NCBI GenBank assembly: GCA_002103075.1 | Contig: DABG01000011.1 | Coordinates: 1-56,932, forward strand | Reading direction: 5' to 3' | DNA from: Candidatus Gastranaerophilales bacterium HUM_9 | Lineage (GTDB): Bacteria > Cyanobacteriota > Vampirovibrionia > Gastranaerophilales > Gastranaerophilaceae | Length of the DNA: 56,932 bases | Shown: in pieces, positions 44,406 to 53,695 of the stretch | How positions within the stretch are numbered: position 1 is the stretch's first letter | Layout: each line of letters starts with the position of its first letter | The notes under the pieces: model-generated | Database searches by the model: none | What the model was told of the DNA's origin: nothing | The model's input: the letters and a program-made list of their open reading frames with translations, nothing else | Translations under genes and position numbers: made by a program

Positions 44406-44437
44406 TTGACAGAAACAGCATGATGTACTATTATAAT
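44406..44437 (+). promoter_or_regulatory. Promoter abutting the TrpR-like start codon
   Basis: TTGACA (44406-44411), 17-nt spacer, TATTAT (44429-44434), overlapping TATAAT (44432-44437). The start site would fall at about 44441-44444, on or next to the ATG at 44444. Confidence 0.5.
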
Positions 44438-44443
44438 TTTATT

Positions 44444-44701
44444 ATGAACTCTATTGACGAAATATCAAGTGTCCTATCAAAAATGAATCAAGCAGAAATC
44501 AACCAATTTCTAGCTGAAATGCTTACTGAATCAGAACTTTCTGTTTTATCAAAAAGATGGCGTATTTTGAATATGCTATCAGAAGGAATTACCCAACGTG
44601 AAATAGCAAAAGAACTAAACGTTGGACTTTGCAAAGTAACAAGAGGTGCAAAGATTATGAAAACAAAAGATAGTATAACAAACAAATATTTATCAAAATA
44701 A
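44444..44701 (+). CDS. TrpR-like HTH protein (YerC/YecD family)
   Basis: 85 aa from MNSIDEISSVLSKM. The core LSVLSKRWRILNMLSEGITQ followed by REIAKELNVGLCKVTRGAK is the Trp-repressor-type helix-turn-helix as found in the YerC/YecD family, whose ligand is mostly unknown. An open frame reaches to 44420, but a promoter -10 lies inside that extension, so I prefer the ATG at 44444. No ribosome-binding site is visible before it, which would fit leaderless translation. Confidence 0.85.
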   Translation: MNSIDEISSVLSKMNQAEINQFLAEMLTESELSVLSKRWRILNMLSEGITQREIAKELNVGLCKVTRGAKIMKTKDSITNKYLSK

Positions 44702-44861
44702 AACATATTTTATAGTTAAAATTCTACCCAAAAACAAGTCACTCAACATAAATATAACAAATTTACTAATCAATAATTTTAATCGATAATCTAAGAATTT
44801 ATCTTGAACTCTTTTGTGTAATCCTCTATAATGTAAACAATAATTTATTAAGGAGGTATGA

Positions 44862-47800
44862 ATGGTTACAGAAGAAAAGTCAGAGATTAAACCAAATAAA
44901 AAGCAACAACTTTGTATCGATAAAATAGATGGAAAATTTTTGGTACTAGCTGGTCCTGGAACAGGTAAAACATTTACCGTAGTTCATAGAATTAGTGCAA
45001 TGCTAGAAAAAGGGATTAATCCTGAAAAAATACTCTGTCTAACCTTTTCAGAAGCCGCAGCAAACGAAATGCGAAACAAAATTGCAAAAGCGTTTGGCAA
45101 AATTGATATCGGTGTAAACATATATACATACCACGGGTTCTGTAATGAATTAATAGCTGAACACGCAGAAGAATTTGAATTAAGCGATAATTATAGAATT
45201 ATTACACAAACCATATCTAGACAATTCATCAAAGAATGTATTGATGAATACCACCCTGTAGGTTATAGGAACACTAAAAATGACCCTTATGTTTATTTAA
45301 GGATTATTTCTGACAAAATTCAAGAAATAAAACGACAACGTATGTCAAAAGAAGACTATTTCAACAATCTTGAAAACCACCCAGATTGGAAGCCACTAAT
45401 TAAAGAATTGGAACAAGAAAAAGAAAACCTTAAATCAAAATCTGATTTAACAAAAAGAGAACAAAATAGACTTATCAAACTTGATAAAATTATTGAAGAA
45501 AAGCAAAAAGATATCCAAAAAGCAGAAGAAATCTGGGAATTCTATGAACGATACAAAGCCAAAATGGAAAGTGAACAATATATCGATTTCGACGATATGA
45601 TTGGATTAGTACTAGACAAGTTTGAAACCTCTCCAGCCTTTCTAGACAAAGTTGCAAACAAATATGAATATATCCTAGTCGATGAATACCAAGACACAAA
45701 CAAATCTCAAAACGAAATTGTGTTCAATCTTGTTGAGTCATTGCAATCACAAAACGTCTTTGTTGTAGGTGATGATGACCAAATAATCTATTCATTCCAA
45801 GGTGCAAGCCTCGATACAGTTGAGGGATTTTTAACAAAATTTCCTGAAACTGAGGTTATCTGCCTAACAGAAAACATGCGTTCTACTCAATCTATACTTG
45901 ACGTTGCAAGAGTTATAGCAACACAAGATGAAAGACGATTAGAAATAAATCCTAATTTTAAAAAATATGAGATAAACAAACAACTTGTTGCAAAAAACAA
46001 AGACCTTATAGATGAAAAAGTTAGGCTAACAAAATACTATAATAAGGAACAAGAATATTTAAACATAGTTGATGAAATCGAAACTCTCGTAAAAGAACAA
46101 AACGGCAAAAATCTAAAAGAAATCGCTATTCTTACAACAAGCAACGCTGAACTTAACGAATTTAGAGATTTATTAAAAGATAGAAATATTCCTTGTGAAG
46201 TAAAAGACGGAGAAAGCATATTCGGAATAAAAAGTTCTGTTGTACTTTATTATTACCTACAATTTTTAACTAACCCACTACTTAACACGGATAAATTATT
46301 AAAACTTTTACTTTTACCACCTTTTAATTTTAACCCATCAGACTATTTAAAACTTTATGAAAACCTATCTTTTCAAATACCTATGATTGATAAAATGCGA
46401 CAAGAAAATAATTGGAAAGAACCTAAAAAAATAAAAGAGTTTTTAAAAACCTATGATGAATTAAAAGAATTATCTGCAACAGAAACAGTTAGAAACATAG
46501 TTCTTGAAACAGGTGCAAGAACAGGGATTTTTAAATATTTTATAAACGAAGAAACAAACCAAAACGAAAACATTGCAGGACTAAAAAAACTAGTTGATGT
46601 TGCAAAAGATTTTGTAAGCACTCAAAAAAGAATTACGCTTGAAGAATTTATAGAATATCTAAACACAATAGAAAATGACAAAGAACTAGATATCCTAACA
46701 GACAAACCGGATATTGATATAAACGCAATTCAATTAATAACCTACCACTCATCAAAAGGTAGAGAATTTGATTATGTTTATATGCCAACTCTTCAAGATA
46801 GGAAATGGGATAAAAGTTCAAAATCATTTAAACCAACAATTCCAGTAAGCAAATCTGAATACCACGATGACGAGTATTGGAGATTATACAGATTATCAGA
46901 TAGAATAAAAACAATGTATGTTGGTATGACAAGAGCAAAACAACATTTAAGATTATCTTATCTTGAAAACTCTGGTGCTACAAAACCTTGCAACTGGTTG
47001 TTTAACATTGAAGAACTAGTTGAAGCTAATAACATGAGTGAAACCTATGAGGATACATATTTAGAAACAAATAAAAACGCATTGATAAAAAGAGCATACG
47101 ATTACAACAGAGATTTTTCATCATATATTGATTTAAAACTAAATGACAGATATTATTCACCAACTGCAATAAACAAATATATTGCTTGTCCAAGAAGATT
47201 TTTATATGAAGAAATCTTGCAACTTTCTGGTATAAGCGGAAATGCAGATGCTCTACATTATGGTTCTTCTGTTCACTCAGCTTGTGAATATCTTGTTTCT
47301 ACAGGTGTTCAAACAGGAAAATATCCTACAAAAGAAGAGTTTGTTAACAAGTTCAAATCAGAACTTTTACAATATCCATTATCTAGTTTACAGCAACGTC
47401 AAATTTTAGAAGAACGTGGCGAAAAAGAATTATCGAATTTCTATCATCATCTTACAGATACACCGATATCATCAGTGTTTGCAACAGAATACAAACTTAA
47501 AACTGTTATTGATGATATAAAATTTGTTGGGGTAATTGATAGAATTGAAAAAAACTCTGATAACACTTATTCTATCTATGATTACAAAACAGGCTCTGCA
47601 AAATCAGCAAAAAAAATTGCACCAGATGAAGCAAATGAAGATTACTATAACCAATTATGTTTGTACAAATATTATTTTGAAAAAACGACAGGCGAAACTG
47701 TCAGAGATACAGAAATAATCTTTGTTATGGAACCTGAAAAAAATGTAAAAATAGGATTTTTAGAAGAAGATGTAGAAGAAGTTGTTAACAAATTCAAAAC

Positions 47801-47903
47801 ATCTATCAATGATATTGAATCACACGAATTTGAACCAACACAAGATTGCAAAAATTGTGAATATTGTGGTTTCAAGAGCTTTTGTAAAATGAACGTATTA
47901 TAA
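44862..47903 (+). CDS. UvrD/Rep-type helicase fused to a PD-(D/E)XK nuclease
   Basis: A 1013-aa SF1A helicase: Walker A GPGTGKT (31-37), motif II VDEYQDT, motif III GDDDQIIYSFQGA, motif V YHSSKGREFDYVY and VI YVGMTRAK. From about 770 an AddB/RecB-like nuclease domain follows: CPRRFLYEEILQL, VGVIDRIE and YDYKTGSA (the D-x-K), ending C-x2-C-x5-C (NCEYCGFKSFC). With the cysteine in IACPRRF these could hold a 4Fe-4S cluster as in AddB. Likely acts in double-strand break repair or DNA end processing. AAGGAGG sets the start. Confidence 0.93.
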   Translation: MVTEEKSEIKPNKKQQLCIDKIDGKFLVLAGPGTGKTFTVVHRISAMLEKGINPEKILCLTFSEAAANEMRNKIAKAFGKIDIGVNIYTYHGFCNELIAEHAEEFELSDNYRIITQTISRQFIKECIDEYHPVGYRNTKNDPYVYLRIISDKIQEIKRQRMSKEDYFNNLENHPDWKPLIKELEQEKENLKSKSDLTKREQNRLIKLDKIIEEKQKDIQKAEEIWEFYERYKAKMESEQYIDFDDMIGLVLDKFETSPAFLDKVANKYEYILVDEYQDTNKSQNEIVFNLVESLQSQNVFVVGDDDQIIYSFQGASLDTVEGFLTKFPETEVICLTENMRSTQSILDVARVIATQDERRLEINPNFKKYEINKQLVAKNKDLIDEKVRLTKYYNKEQEYLNIVDEIETLVKEQNGKNLKEIAILTTSNAELNEFRDLLKDRNIPCEVKDGESIFGIKSSVVLYYYLQFLTNPLLNTDKLLKLLLLPPFNFNPSDYLKLYENLSFQIPMIDKMRQENNWKEPKKIKEFLKTYDELKELSATETVRNIVLETGARTGIFKYFINEETNQNENIAGLKKLVDVAKDFVSTQKRITLEEFIEYLNTIENDKELDILTDKPDIDINAIQLITYHSSKGREFDYVYMPTLQDRKWDKSSKSFKPTIPVSKSEYHDDEYWRLYRLSDRIKTMYVGMTRAKQHLRLSYLENSGATKPCNWLFNIEELVEANNMSETYEDTYLETNKNALIKRAYDYNRDFSSYIDLKLNDRYYSPTAINKYIACPRRFLYEEILQLSGISGNADALHYGSSVHSACEYLVSTGVQTGKYPTKEEFVNKFKSELLQYPLSSLQQRQILEERGEKELSNFYHHLTDTPISSVFATEYKLKTVIDDIKFVGVIDRIEKNSDNTYSIYDYKTGSAKSAKKIAPDEANEDYYNQLCLYKYYFEKTTGETVRDTEIIFVMEPEKNVKIGFLEEDVEEVVNKFKTSINDIESHEFEPTQDCKNCEYCGFKSFCKMNVL

Positions 47904-47992
47904 AGCTAAAAAGTATAATGAACCGAACCATAAAAACTAGAAAAACTAAACAAGATGTCAATCATTTGTTGAACCAGCAAATAAACTTACAG

Positions 47993-48030
47993 ACCAAGTC
48001 GGGCGGTGAAATCACCGTCCGACTTGGTTT
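47993..48030 (+). terminator. Terminator after the helicase gene
   Basis: ACCAAGTCGGGCGGTG pairs with CACCGTCCGACTTGGT (one G-U), followed by TTTTATTTAT. It also lies between this gene and the convergent antitoxin gene. Confidence 0.9.
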
Positions 48031-48051
48031 TATTTATAAATAAATTTTTTG

Positions 48052-48405
48052 TTAAGCCATTTTTAATTGAATCTTGTAACCTAAACCATTTAATAATTTT
48101 AAAGTTGTACTTATTTTAGGTTGCACCTTTCCATTAAGTATATCTGACAAATTACTTCTATCCATTTTTAATTCTCTTGCCAAAGAAGAAATAGCACCAC
48201 GACCACGAGCTTTTACTACATATTGCAAAGAACGAATAAACGCATTTATATTACCATCTTGTGCAAATTCTTCAAGAGATGTTTCAAGATAAATCCTTTG
48301 ATAATTTTCATCTTTTAATTTCTCATGCATATAATCATCATGATTTATCGTATTGGCTTTTATTTTATTCATATCTAAATTATATTTTTCTATAAAATCT
48401 GTCAT
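48052..48405 (-). CDS. Antitoxin, HTH type, of a HigA-2/Gp49-associated module
   Basis: A 117-aa protein whose C-terminal half is a helix-turn-helix (GAISSLARELKMDRSNLSDIL then PKISTTLKLLNGLGYKI), matching the addiction-module antidote family found downstream of Gp49-like toxins. The N-terminal half (NHDDYMHEKLKDENYQRIYL) is the typical helical toxin-binding part. It overlaps the toxin gene by 4 nt and probably represses the operon at the palindrome at 48765-48786. Confidence 0.9.
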   Translation of the reverse strand: MTDFIEKYNLDMNKIKANTINHDDYMHEKLKDENYQRIYLETSLEEFAQDGNINAFIRSLQYVVKARGRGAISSLARELKMDRSNLSDILNGKVQPKISTTLKLLNGLGYKIQLKMA

Positions 48406-48725
48406 TTCGAATTCCTTTCAATAAAATCTTCAAGGTATTTTTCTGCTTGTTTAATAACTCTTTTTTGATTACCTTTATCACTTCCTGCGATGATAATTAT
48501 TACCACATTAGTTAAATCTTTATAATAAACTCTATATCCTTTACCAATAAAGAATCTTAACTCCGAAAGCAAACTATTAGAAAGTTTTTTGTGATCACCG
48601 TACAAACCATCAATTAATCTTTCTATACGATTATCAATTATTGATTTAGTTTTATTATCTAATGACTCACGCCATTCATCAAATGGACAACGTCCATCAA
48701 TCGTTTTGTAATATACAATATACAT
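48402..48725 (-). CDS. RelE/ParE-superfamily toxin (Gp49-like)
   Basis: A 107-aa toxin of the phage-Gp49-like/HigB type: GRCPFDEWRESLDNKTKSII, then LRFFIGKGYRVYYKD and IIAGSDKGNQKRVIKQA with conserved basic residues near the active site. Such toxins cleave mRNA on the ribosome. It precedes the antitoxin gene, the reverse of most TA operons but normal for this family. Confidence 0.92.
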   Translation of the reverse strand: MYIVYYKTIDGRCPFDEWRESLDNKTKSIIDNRIERLIDGLYGDHKKLSNSLLSELRFFIGKGYRVYYKDLTNVVIIIIAGSDKGNQKRVIKQAEKYLEDFIERNSK

Positions 48726-48764
48726 TTTGAATATTCATTATCCATCATAGATTCACCTACTATC

Positions 48765-48793
48765 ATTGTAGGTTATATCCTACAATTTGTCAA
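48765..48793 (-). promoter_or_regulatory. TA operon promoter with palindromic operator
   Basis: On the minus strand TTGACA (48788-48793), 17-nt spacer, TACAAT (48765-48770). ATTGTAGG (48765-48772) and CCTACAAT (48779-48786) form a perfect palindrome with a 6-nt centre, covering the -10 and spacer; a likely site for the HTH antitoxin. Confidence 0.8.
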
Positions 48794-48962
48794 CTGATAA
48801 AAATTCTTAAATATCTCTCTTATCAACCCTAAAACAACCTCTGCATACTCAATATATCTAAACAATTTACCATTTTTATCTCCTTATATAATTATACTAA
48901 CAAGAAGAATTAGCCATAACAAATACTTATAACTTATATTGATTTATACTCAAAAAGTATTA

Positions 48963-49811
48963 CTAATTAACAAGTTTAACTTCATACTCATCATTATTAA
49001 ATTCAATAGTAATCTTTATCAATTCACCTTTATAACCTTGTGGTGGAGTTTTATAAACAGGCAATCTCATCATCATTTTATAAACTTCGTCATTCAAAGA
49101 TTTGTTATCTGATTGAAAAGTAAACGCTCTATTTATCAATTTACCCTCTGAATTTACAGAGAACTGTATACCACATTTTCCAGAACCTTTTATTTGAGAA
49201 TAATTCAACTTTGAAAATAGTGCATTTCTCAATCTATACTTATAATTCAAAACTTCTGTAGAATTTGAAATAGTTTTTGCCGCAGGCTTTTTAACCACAT
49301 TAGTAGTTGTTGTTTTTTTAGTGGTTTGAGTTTGTTTATTACTTGTTGCAGTAGGAGTTGTCTTTGTCACAGTTTTTGTTTGAACAGTTTTCTTTTGCTG
49401 AACTGTTCTTTGTTGAACAGATTCTGTTTTAGGTTTAAACCATTGTGTCAAAGTTTTTTGAGGTTCAGGTTTTTCTTCAACAACCGTAGTTTCAGTAGTT
49501 TTAACAGTTTTAACTTTCACTGGTGTATTATCCCAAAAAGTTTCAATATCAGGTATCTGTTTTTCACTAACCTGCTTTGTAACCTGTTTTTTTACAGTTT
49601 CTTCTTGTTGTTTTGGATTAGCAAAAAACATTATAACTAAAAGTGATAAAATCAAACACCCAACCAAAACCCAAATAGATGAATCAACATTAACTGGTTT
49701 AAGTTTAAACTCTTTTTTTTCTTCTTTTATTTCTATAAAATTATCGTTCCCACAATCGCAATAATCTGGTTTTACTTTATATTCTGCTCCACAATCACTA
49801 CATTTATACAT
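48963..49811 (-). CDS. Zinc-ribbon membrane protein with TonB-like C-terminus
   Basis: The 282-aa protein starts with a C4 zinc ribbon (YKCSDCGAEY ... YCDCGND, 4-22), then one membrane helix (46-66: SSIWVLVGCLILSLLVIMFF). A long Thr/Lys/Gln/Pro-rich linker follows, and a C-terminal domain with GIQFSVNSEGKLINRAF and LPVYKTPPQGY like the TonB C-terminal fold. The cytosolic ribbon is unusual for TonB. Last gene of a four-gene operon, 2 nt after its neighbour. Confidence 0.75.
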   Translation of the reverse strand: MYKCSDCGAEYKVKPDYCDCGNDNFIEIKEEKKEFKLKPVNVDSSIWVLVGCLILSLLVIMFFANPKQQEETVKKQVTKQVSEKQIPDIETFWDNTPVKVKTVKTTETTVVEEKPEPQKTLTQWFKPKTESVQQRTVQQKKTVQTKTVTKTTPTATSNKQTQTTKKTTTTNVVKKPAAKTISNSTEVLNYKYRLRNALFSKLNYSQIKGSGKCGIQFSVNSEGKLINRAFTFQSDNKSLNDEVYKMMMRLPVYKTPPQGYKGELIKITIEFNNDEYEVKLVN

Positions 49812-49813
49812 AA

Positions 49814-50608
49814 TTATCTATACCTTTTCACTTTTTCATAATCTGAATAATCTTCAGGAGTACTATATTTAGCCGTTCTTGATATAATAAATCCACCTGA
49901 TACATTAGTTATAACACGCTTTGTTCCCATTGGAAAATTCAAAATTGCTTTATGATTATAACTCGTTAAAACAGGTTTAATCTTTCTAACCCCATAATCA
50001 GTATAATTTGAGTTAGGTGACCAAACTTTTATATTAGACATATTACCATACTTGTCGACTGTAAATGAAAACTTAAAAATAGTTCCTAAAGGTGCTGTCA
50101 TAGGAGAAGAATCTCTCATAACTTGATTTTGAAGATTACTTCTCCACTTATTCCATGCAATAATTTCTTCTTCTTCTGTCAACTCATGTTTTTTCGTTGG
50201 AATCGGTTGTTGAACAGTCGCATGAGTTGGGGTTTGTTTAACTTCTTGCTTTTTAGGAGTTTGAATAGTCTTTTGTACAGGCTTTTGAACTGGTTTCTGA
50301 GCCTTTATAGGTAATTGAGTTTGGACATTTGTCTTATTTTGAGCAGGTTGACTTGGTGTTTCAACAGTCATTATAGGTTGTTCAACTGTTTTTGATTGAA
50401 CAGGGTCAATCGAGCCAACACTAACTGGAGTTGTATCAACATTAGAGAACTCCACACTACTTGTAGGAATATCCTCCTCAACAAATGTATGATACTCGTC
50501 TGTAAACATAGTTTGTTTGTGTAAAGTAGGCTGTTTAACACCAATAATCAGTGTTATCAGCGTTAATAATCCAATTAAAATTATTGCAACTAACTTTAAT
50601 CGTCCCAT
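49814..50608 (-). CDS. TonB-like protein with single membrane anchor
   Basis: A 264-aa protein with an N-terminal membrane helix (LVAIILIGLLTLITLIIGV), a Gln/Pro/Thr-rich periplasmic linker (QKPVQKPVQKTIQTPKKQ), and a globular end (FKFSFTVDKYGNMSNIKVWS, then ILNFPMGTKRVITNVSGGF), which resembles a TonB C-terminal domain. TonB-type proteins span the periplasm and pull on outer-membrane receptors. No ExbB/ExbD genes are in this operon. Confidence 0.7.
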   Translation of the reverse strand: MGRLKLVAIILIGLLTLITLIIGVKQPTLHKQTMFTDEYHTFVEEDIPTSSVEFSNVDTTPVSVGSIDPVQSKTVEQPIMTVETPSQPAQNKTNVQTQLPIKAQKPVQKPVQKTIQTPKKQEVKQTPTHATVQQPIPTKKHELTEEEEIIAWNKWRSNLQNQVMRDSSPMTAPLGTIFKFSFTVDKYGNMSNIKVWSPNSNYTDYGVRKIKPVLTSYNHKAILNFPMGTKRVITNVSGGFIISRTAKYSTPEDYSDYEKVKRYR

Positions 50609-50621
50609 TTATCTTATCACC

Positions 50622-52139
50622 TTAATCTTTGTCAATTTTTGCAATAAGTTCTTCACTTGCATAAATATCAAACTTAGTTTGACTAAGCATATATGTTTCT
50701 GCAATCAATAAAGCCGTTGGAACCGAAGCAGCAATTATACTAAGCAAAATACCTTGCAAGTCACCACCGATTTCAGTGAAGAAATAAGATGTGTTCATAG
50801 TGAATTCAATAAAAATAATTGAACAACCGATTACCAATGAACGAACTTTTTCTGTTTCAAGTTTTGTAACACCTTGAAGTCCAAAAATATCAACACCGTG
50901 AACAAGATAATTACTAAAACCATCTTGTTTTATAACATCAGAGGCTTGAATTTTTCTTGAAGATAAAAATGCGTTTACAAAAGCAAAGAACGCAAACACA
51001 ATCATAAATGATGCTAAAACAAGGAATACTGGACTAAATCTCAAACCAGATATTCTAACCCAACCTGCTGCATCAGGGAAACAACTTGCCAAAGTATTTG
51101 AAACACCATAAGCCAAGAATGGTGCTGTCAAAATACCTAAAATTGTTTCACCGATTGATTTTAATTGTAGGTTAAATAATTTATCTTTTATATTTTGAAT
51201 TTTTGTAGAACTCATTGAATTAATATAGTTATCAATCCATCTTCTATATTCATTTATCACAAGTTCAAAATCTTCTCTATATTCATATTTATTAAGCTCA
51301 TAAGACAAAGAATGACCTGTACTTTTGAAATATCCACAAGCAATAGAAAGCACAACTGTTAATCCTACAAAGAATAATGATATCAATACTGCGAAGATGA
51401 TATTAACATTTAAATAATATAACAAATTAATTATATACATGCCTGCAAAAAATGGTAAAGGAATAGCAATCAAAAGCGATTGAGCCAACATAGTTGCAGG
51501 ATTTGAATGTGTTTTATTTTGAAAATAAGTATAAACACCTTGTTTTAATGTCAAAGCTAAACCATAAACAATCAATGCAAAAATTGCTAATATTTTGATA
51601 TTGGTTGGAAGATGAATAAAGTTTTTTGTTTCTTCTATTTCTAAACCAGTTAAATAATTAGCCACACCAAACGCAGTTACAAAAGAGCATAAGAATAATG
51701 AAATATGCACTAAAACAGATTCTTTAAAGTTCAAAGAAAGTCTGTTTTTAATATCATTTATTGCAAAACCGGTTTGTTTTACTACACTGACTCTTTTTGT
51801 TTCAATTTCTTCTTTAATTTTATCTGCTTCTGATATAGCAAAAGTTGGAGCATCTGCAACCAATTTTATTGATAAAAACTCATCACTTCCACCAAACATC
51901 AACTTGGCAATCTTTTCAATCTCTAATTTTTGCCCAATTGGATTACCTTTAAACAAAATTTGTTGATTGTTAAAAGTATTCAAAACTGTACACTTTGATA
52001 ATTTCGCATCATATTGTAGCGTTAGAACAAAATCATAACCCACATCTAGAGTATAATCACAACTAGCGTTTGAGCCAATATTTATTATTTCTTGATTAAA
52101 TGTCTTTTCACCATTTTTTGATGTAATTGTAATTGCCAT
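50622..52139 (-). CDS. FHA-domain multi-pass membrane protein
   Basis: About 505 aa from the ATG at 52139; the longer frame opens at a TTG far from the AAGGAAG site. Residues 1-95 form an FHA-like domain (IINIGSNASCDYTL, lacking some phosphothreonine-binding features). From about 150 there are roughly eight to nine membrane helices in two groups (LVHISLFLCSFVTAFGV ... FIEFTMNTSYFF). FHA domains read phosphothreonine, so a kinase partner is expected; none lies in the operon. Second gene in the operon. Confidence 0.75.
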   Translation of the reverse strand: MAITITSKNGEKTFNQEIINIGSNASCDYTLDVGYDFVLTLQYDAKLSKCTVLNTFNNQQILFKGNPIGQKLEIEKIAKLMFGGSDEFLSIKLVADAPTFAISEADKIKEEIETKRVSVVKQTGFAINDIKNRLSLNFKESVLVHISLFLCSFVTAFGVANYLTGLEIEETKNFIHLPTNIKILAIFALIVYGLALTLKQGVYTYFQNKTHSNPATMLAQSLLIAIPLPFFAGMYIINLLYYLNVNIIFAVLISLFFVGLTVVLSIACGYFKSTGHSLSYELNKYEYREDFELVINEYRRWIDNYINSMSSTKIQNIKDKLFNLQLKSIGETILGILTAPFLAYGVSNTLASCFPDAAGWVRISGLRFSPVFLVLASFMIVFAFFAFVNAFLSSRKIQASDVIKQDGFSNYLVHGVDIFGLQGVTKLETEKVRSLVIGCSIIFIEFTMNTSYFFTEIGGDLQGILLSIIAASVPTALLIAETYMLSQTKFDIYASEELIAKIDKD

Positions 52140-52197
52140 ACTGTACTTGTCTTCCTTTCTATCGCCACAATTATATTTTATTTTTATCAATTATCTA

Positions 52198-52866
52198 CTA
52201 TCTTCCTAGTGCATCAATAAACTTACGCAAAGATTTATCCACATTCTGTTCAGGAGCCACAATTAAATTTTGTTCACCCAAAACAGGAGCCAATTTTTCT
52301 TTCACCATATCCAATTTTTGAGGATGTGCATACAAAAACATCATAACCAAATCTGGAGCATACTGTTTTACTTTTGAAACATTGCTTGGCAAAGTATTCC
52401 AATTAATTTGTTTTGAAGTATCGCCCTCGTTTTCTAAGTCACCAATAACAACCACAGCAGGCGTATAACCATCTTGTTTCATAGATAATGCGTAATTAAA
52501 TGCTTTTTTCAAGCCCTCACCATAAGCTGTACCCATTGCTTCTGGTTCATATTTTGTAAACGCTTCCATTGATTTATTTATCGCACTTGAACTTTGTGCA
52601 GAACCCTCATATATCATATATGCTTCTTGAGAAACCTTGATTATTTTAATTTGGTCTTCTGGGTCAAGTTGTGCACAAATTTGTTTTAAAAACTTCTTTT
52701 GTTCAGGCAACTGTTTTTGATTTGATGCTGATGAATCAACCACAAACATAACCGCAGCAGGTTTGAATTCATCAACCTTTATATTCTTTAAACCTGAGTA
52801 CAAAAGTTTTAAAACTACACTTGCACATAAAATTATAATCCCAATTGTTATTACTCTTTTGTTCAT
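52198..52866 (-). CDS. Membrane-anchored VWA-domain protein
   Basis: A 222-aa protein with one N-terminal membrane helix (4-25) and a von Willebrand A domain: MIDAS residues D-x-S-x-S in FVVDSSASN (44-48), the threonine in MGTAYGEGL, and VVVIGDLENEGD. The MIDAS is complete, so metal-dependent ligand binding is expected, as in BatA/BatB-like or adhesin-assembly proteins. First gene of the operon; 7 nt separate it from the next. Confidence 0.85.
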   Translation of the reverse strand: MNKRVITIGIIILCASVVLKLLYSGLKNIKVDEFKPAAVMFVVDSSASNQKQLPEQKKFLKQICAQLDPEDQIKIIKVSQEAYMIYEGSAQSSSAINKSMEAFTKYEPEAMGTAYGEGLKKAFNYALSMKQDGYTPAVVVIGDLENEGDTSKQINWNTLPSNVSKVKQYAPDLVMMFLYAHPQKLDMVKEKLAPVLGEQNLIVAPEQNVDKSLRKFIDALGR

Positions 52867-52896
52867 CTTTTCTTATCCTATTAAAATCTTTTTTAT

Positions 52897-52926
52897 ATCA
52901 TACCATATTTTTTATATATGTTACAA
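52897..52926 (-). promoter_or_regulatory. Promoter of the VWA-FHA-TonB-like operon
   Basis: On the minus strand TTGTAA (52921-52926), 18-nt spacer, extended -10 TGGTATGAT (TATGAT at 52897-52902), about 30 nt before the VWA start codon. Confidence 0.6.
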
Positions 52927-52971
52927 TATCCGTTGATTTGATAAGCACTATTTAAAAATTCTTTATATTTA

Positions 52972-53634
52972 TTATTTAAAAAGCATTTTTAATGATTTGT
53001 CAGTATTGATTGTTACATAACCAACAACCATTTTTTTAGAACCATTATTTGTTTTTAAATAAAGATTAAAGTGACCAAATACACCTGTTACATTGCTATT
53101 TGCAGGCATTCTTAAGGTTAGCATATCAATATAATCAATTTTATCTAAACTATAGTCTTGTTTTTTATCGTTTAATAACATTACGCCATTTTTATCTACT
53201 CTAACAAATCTTATGTTTGCTTTTTTTAATTCAGCAGAAGTTAATCGTGTTCTATCTCCATCTGACTCTAAAGATTTCAAGTCTGCAAAAAGAGTGTTTT
53301 TTGTATCATTTATACCTAACAAATCTTTAGATGACCATTTTTTTGAGGGATTATCTTTTACCATAATATAGTTTTTGCCGCCTATTTGAACTAAATATGG
53401 ATCCCTCAACGCATTTGCTATCTGTCTTACAATTGTTCGATTATAACCGTTAAAATTGTCATTCCACATATCAGAAAATGACTTAGAATTAAGTATTATA
53501 TAATCACTATTTCCTCTACATTTAACAGTTCCGTCGACTTGAACTGATTGAGGAGAGGTCACAGAAAAAATTTCAGTAGCATTACAATTCAAACCAAAAC
53601 ACATAATAACAAATAGATAAACAAGTTTCTTCAT
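52972..53634 (-). CDS. Secreted protein of unknown function
   Basis: A 220-aa protein with a signal peptide (MKKLVYLFVIMCFGLNCNA). The mature part includes LKSLESDGDRTRLTSAELKK, which has an EF-hand-like or dockerin-like DGDRTRLT loop, and a beta-rich C-terminus (GHFNLYLKTNNGSKKMVVGY). The order of DSDGD-type loop and S-A-E-L helix is common in envelope proteins of this lineage, by my recollection. No enzyme motif. Monocistronic, 34 nt upstream of nothing recognisable. Confidence 0.65.
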   Translation of the reverse strand: MKKLVYLFVIMCFGLNCNATEIFSVTSPQSVQVDGTVKCRGNSDYIILNSKSFSDMWNDNFNGYNRTIVRQIANALRDPYLVQIGGKNYIMVKDNPSKKWSSKDLLGINDTKNTLFADLKSLESDGDRTRLTSAELKKANIRFVRVDKNGVMLLNDKKQDYSLDKIDYIDMLTLRMPANSNVTGVFGHFNLYLKTNNGSKKMVVGYVTINTDKSLKMLFK

Positions 53635-53695
53635 AATCTAATCTCCAAAATTTACATTCATTTATATAACGAATTTCACACACAAATTGTTCATT

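Noticed and set aside
47919..48044. 41-codon frame after the helicase gene
   Set aside because: It reads through both arms of a strong terminator and lacks a ribosome-binding site.
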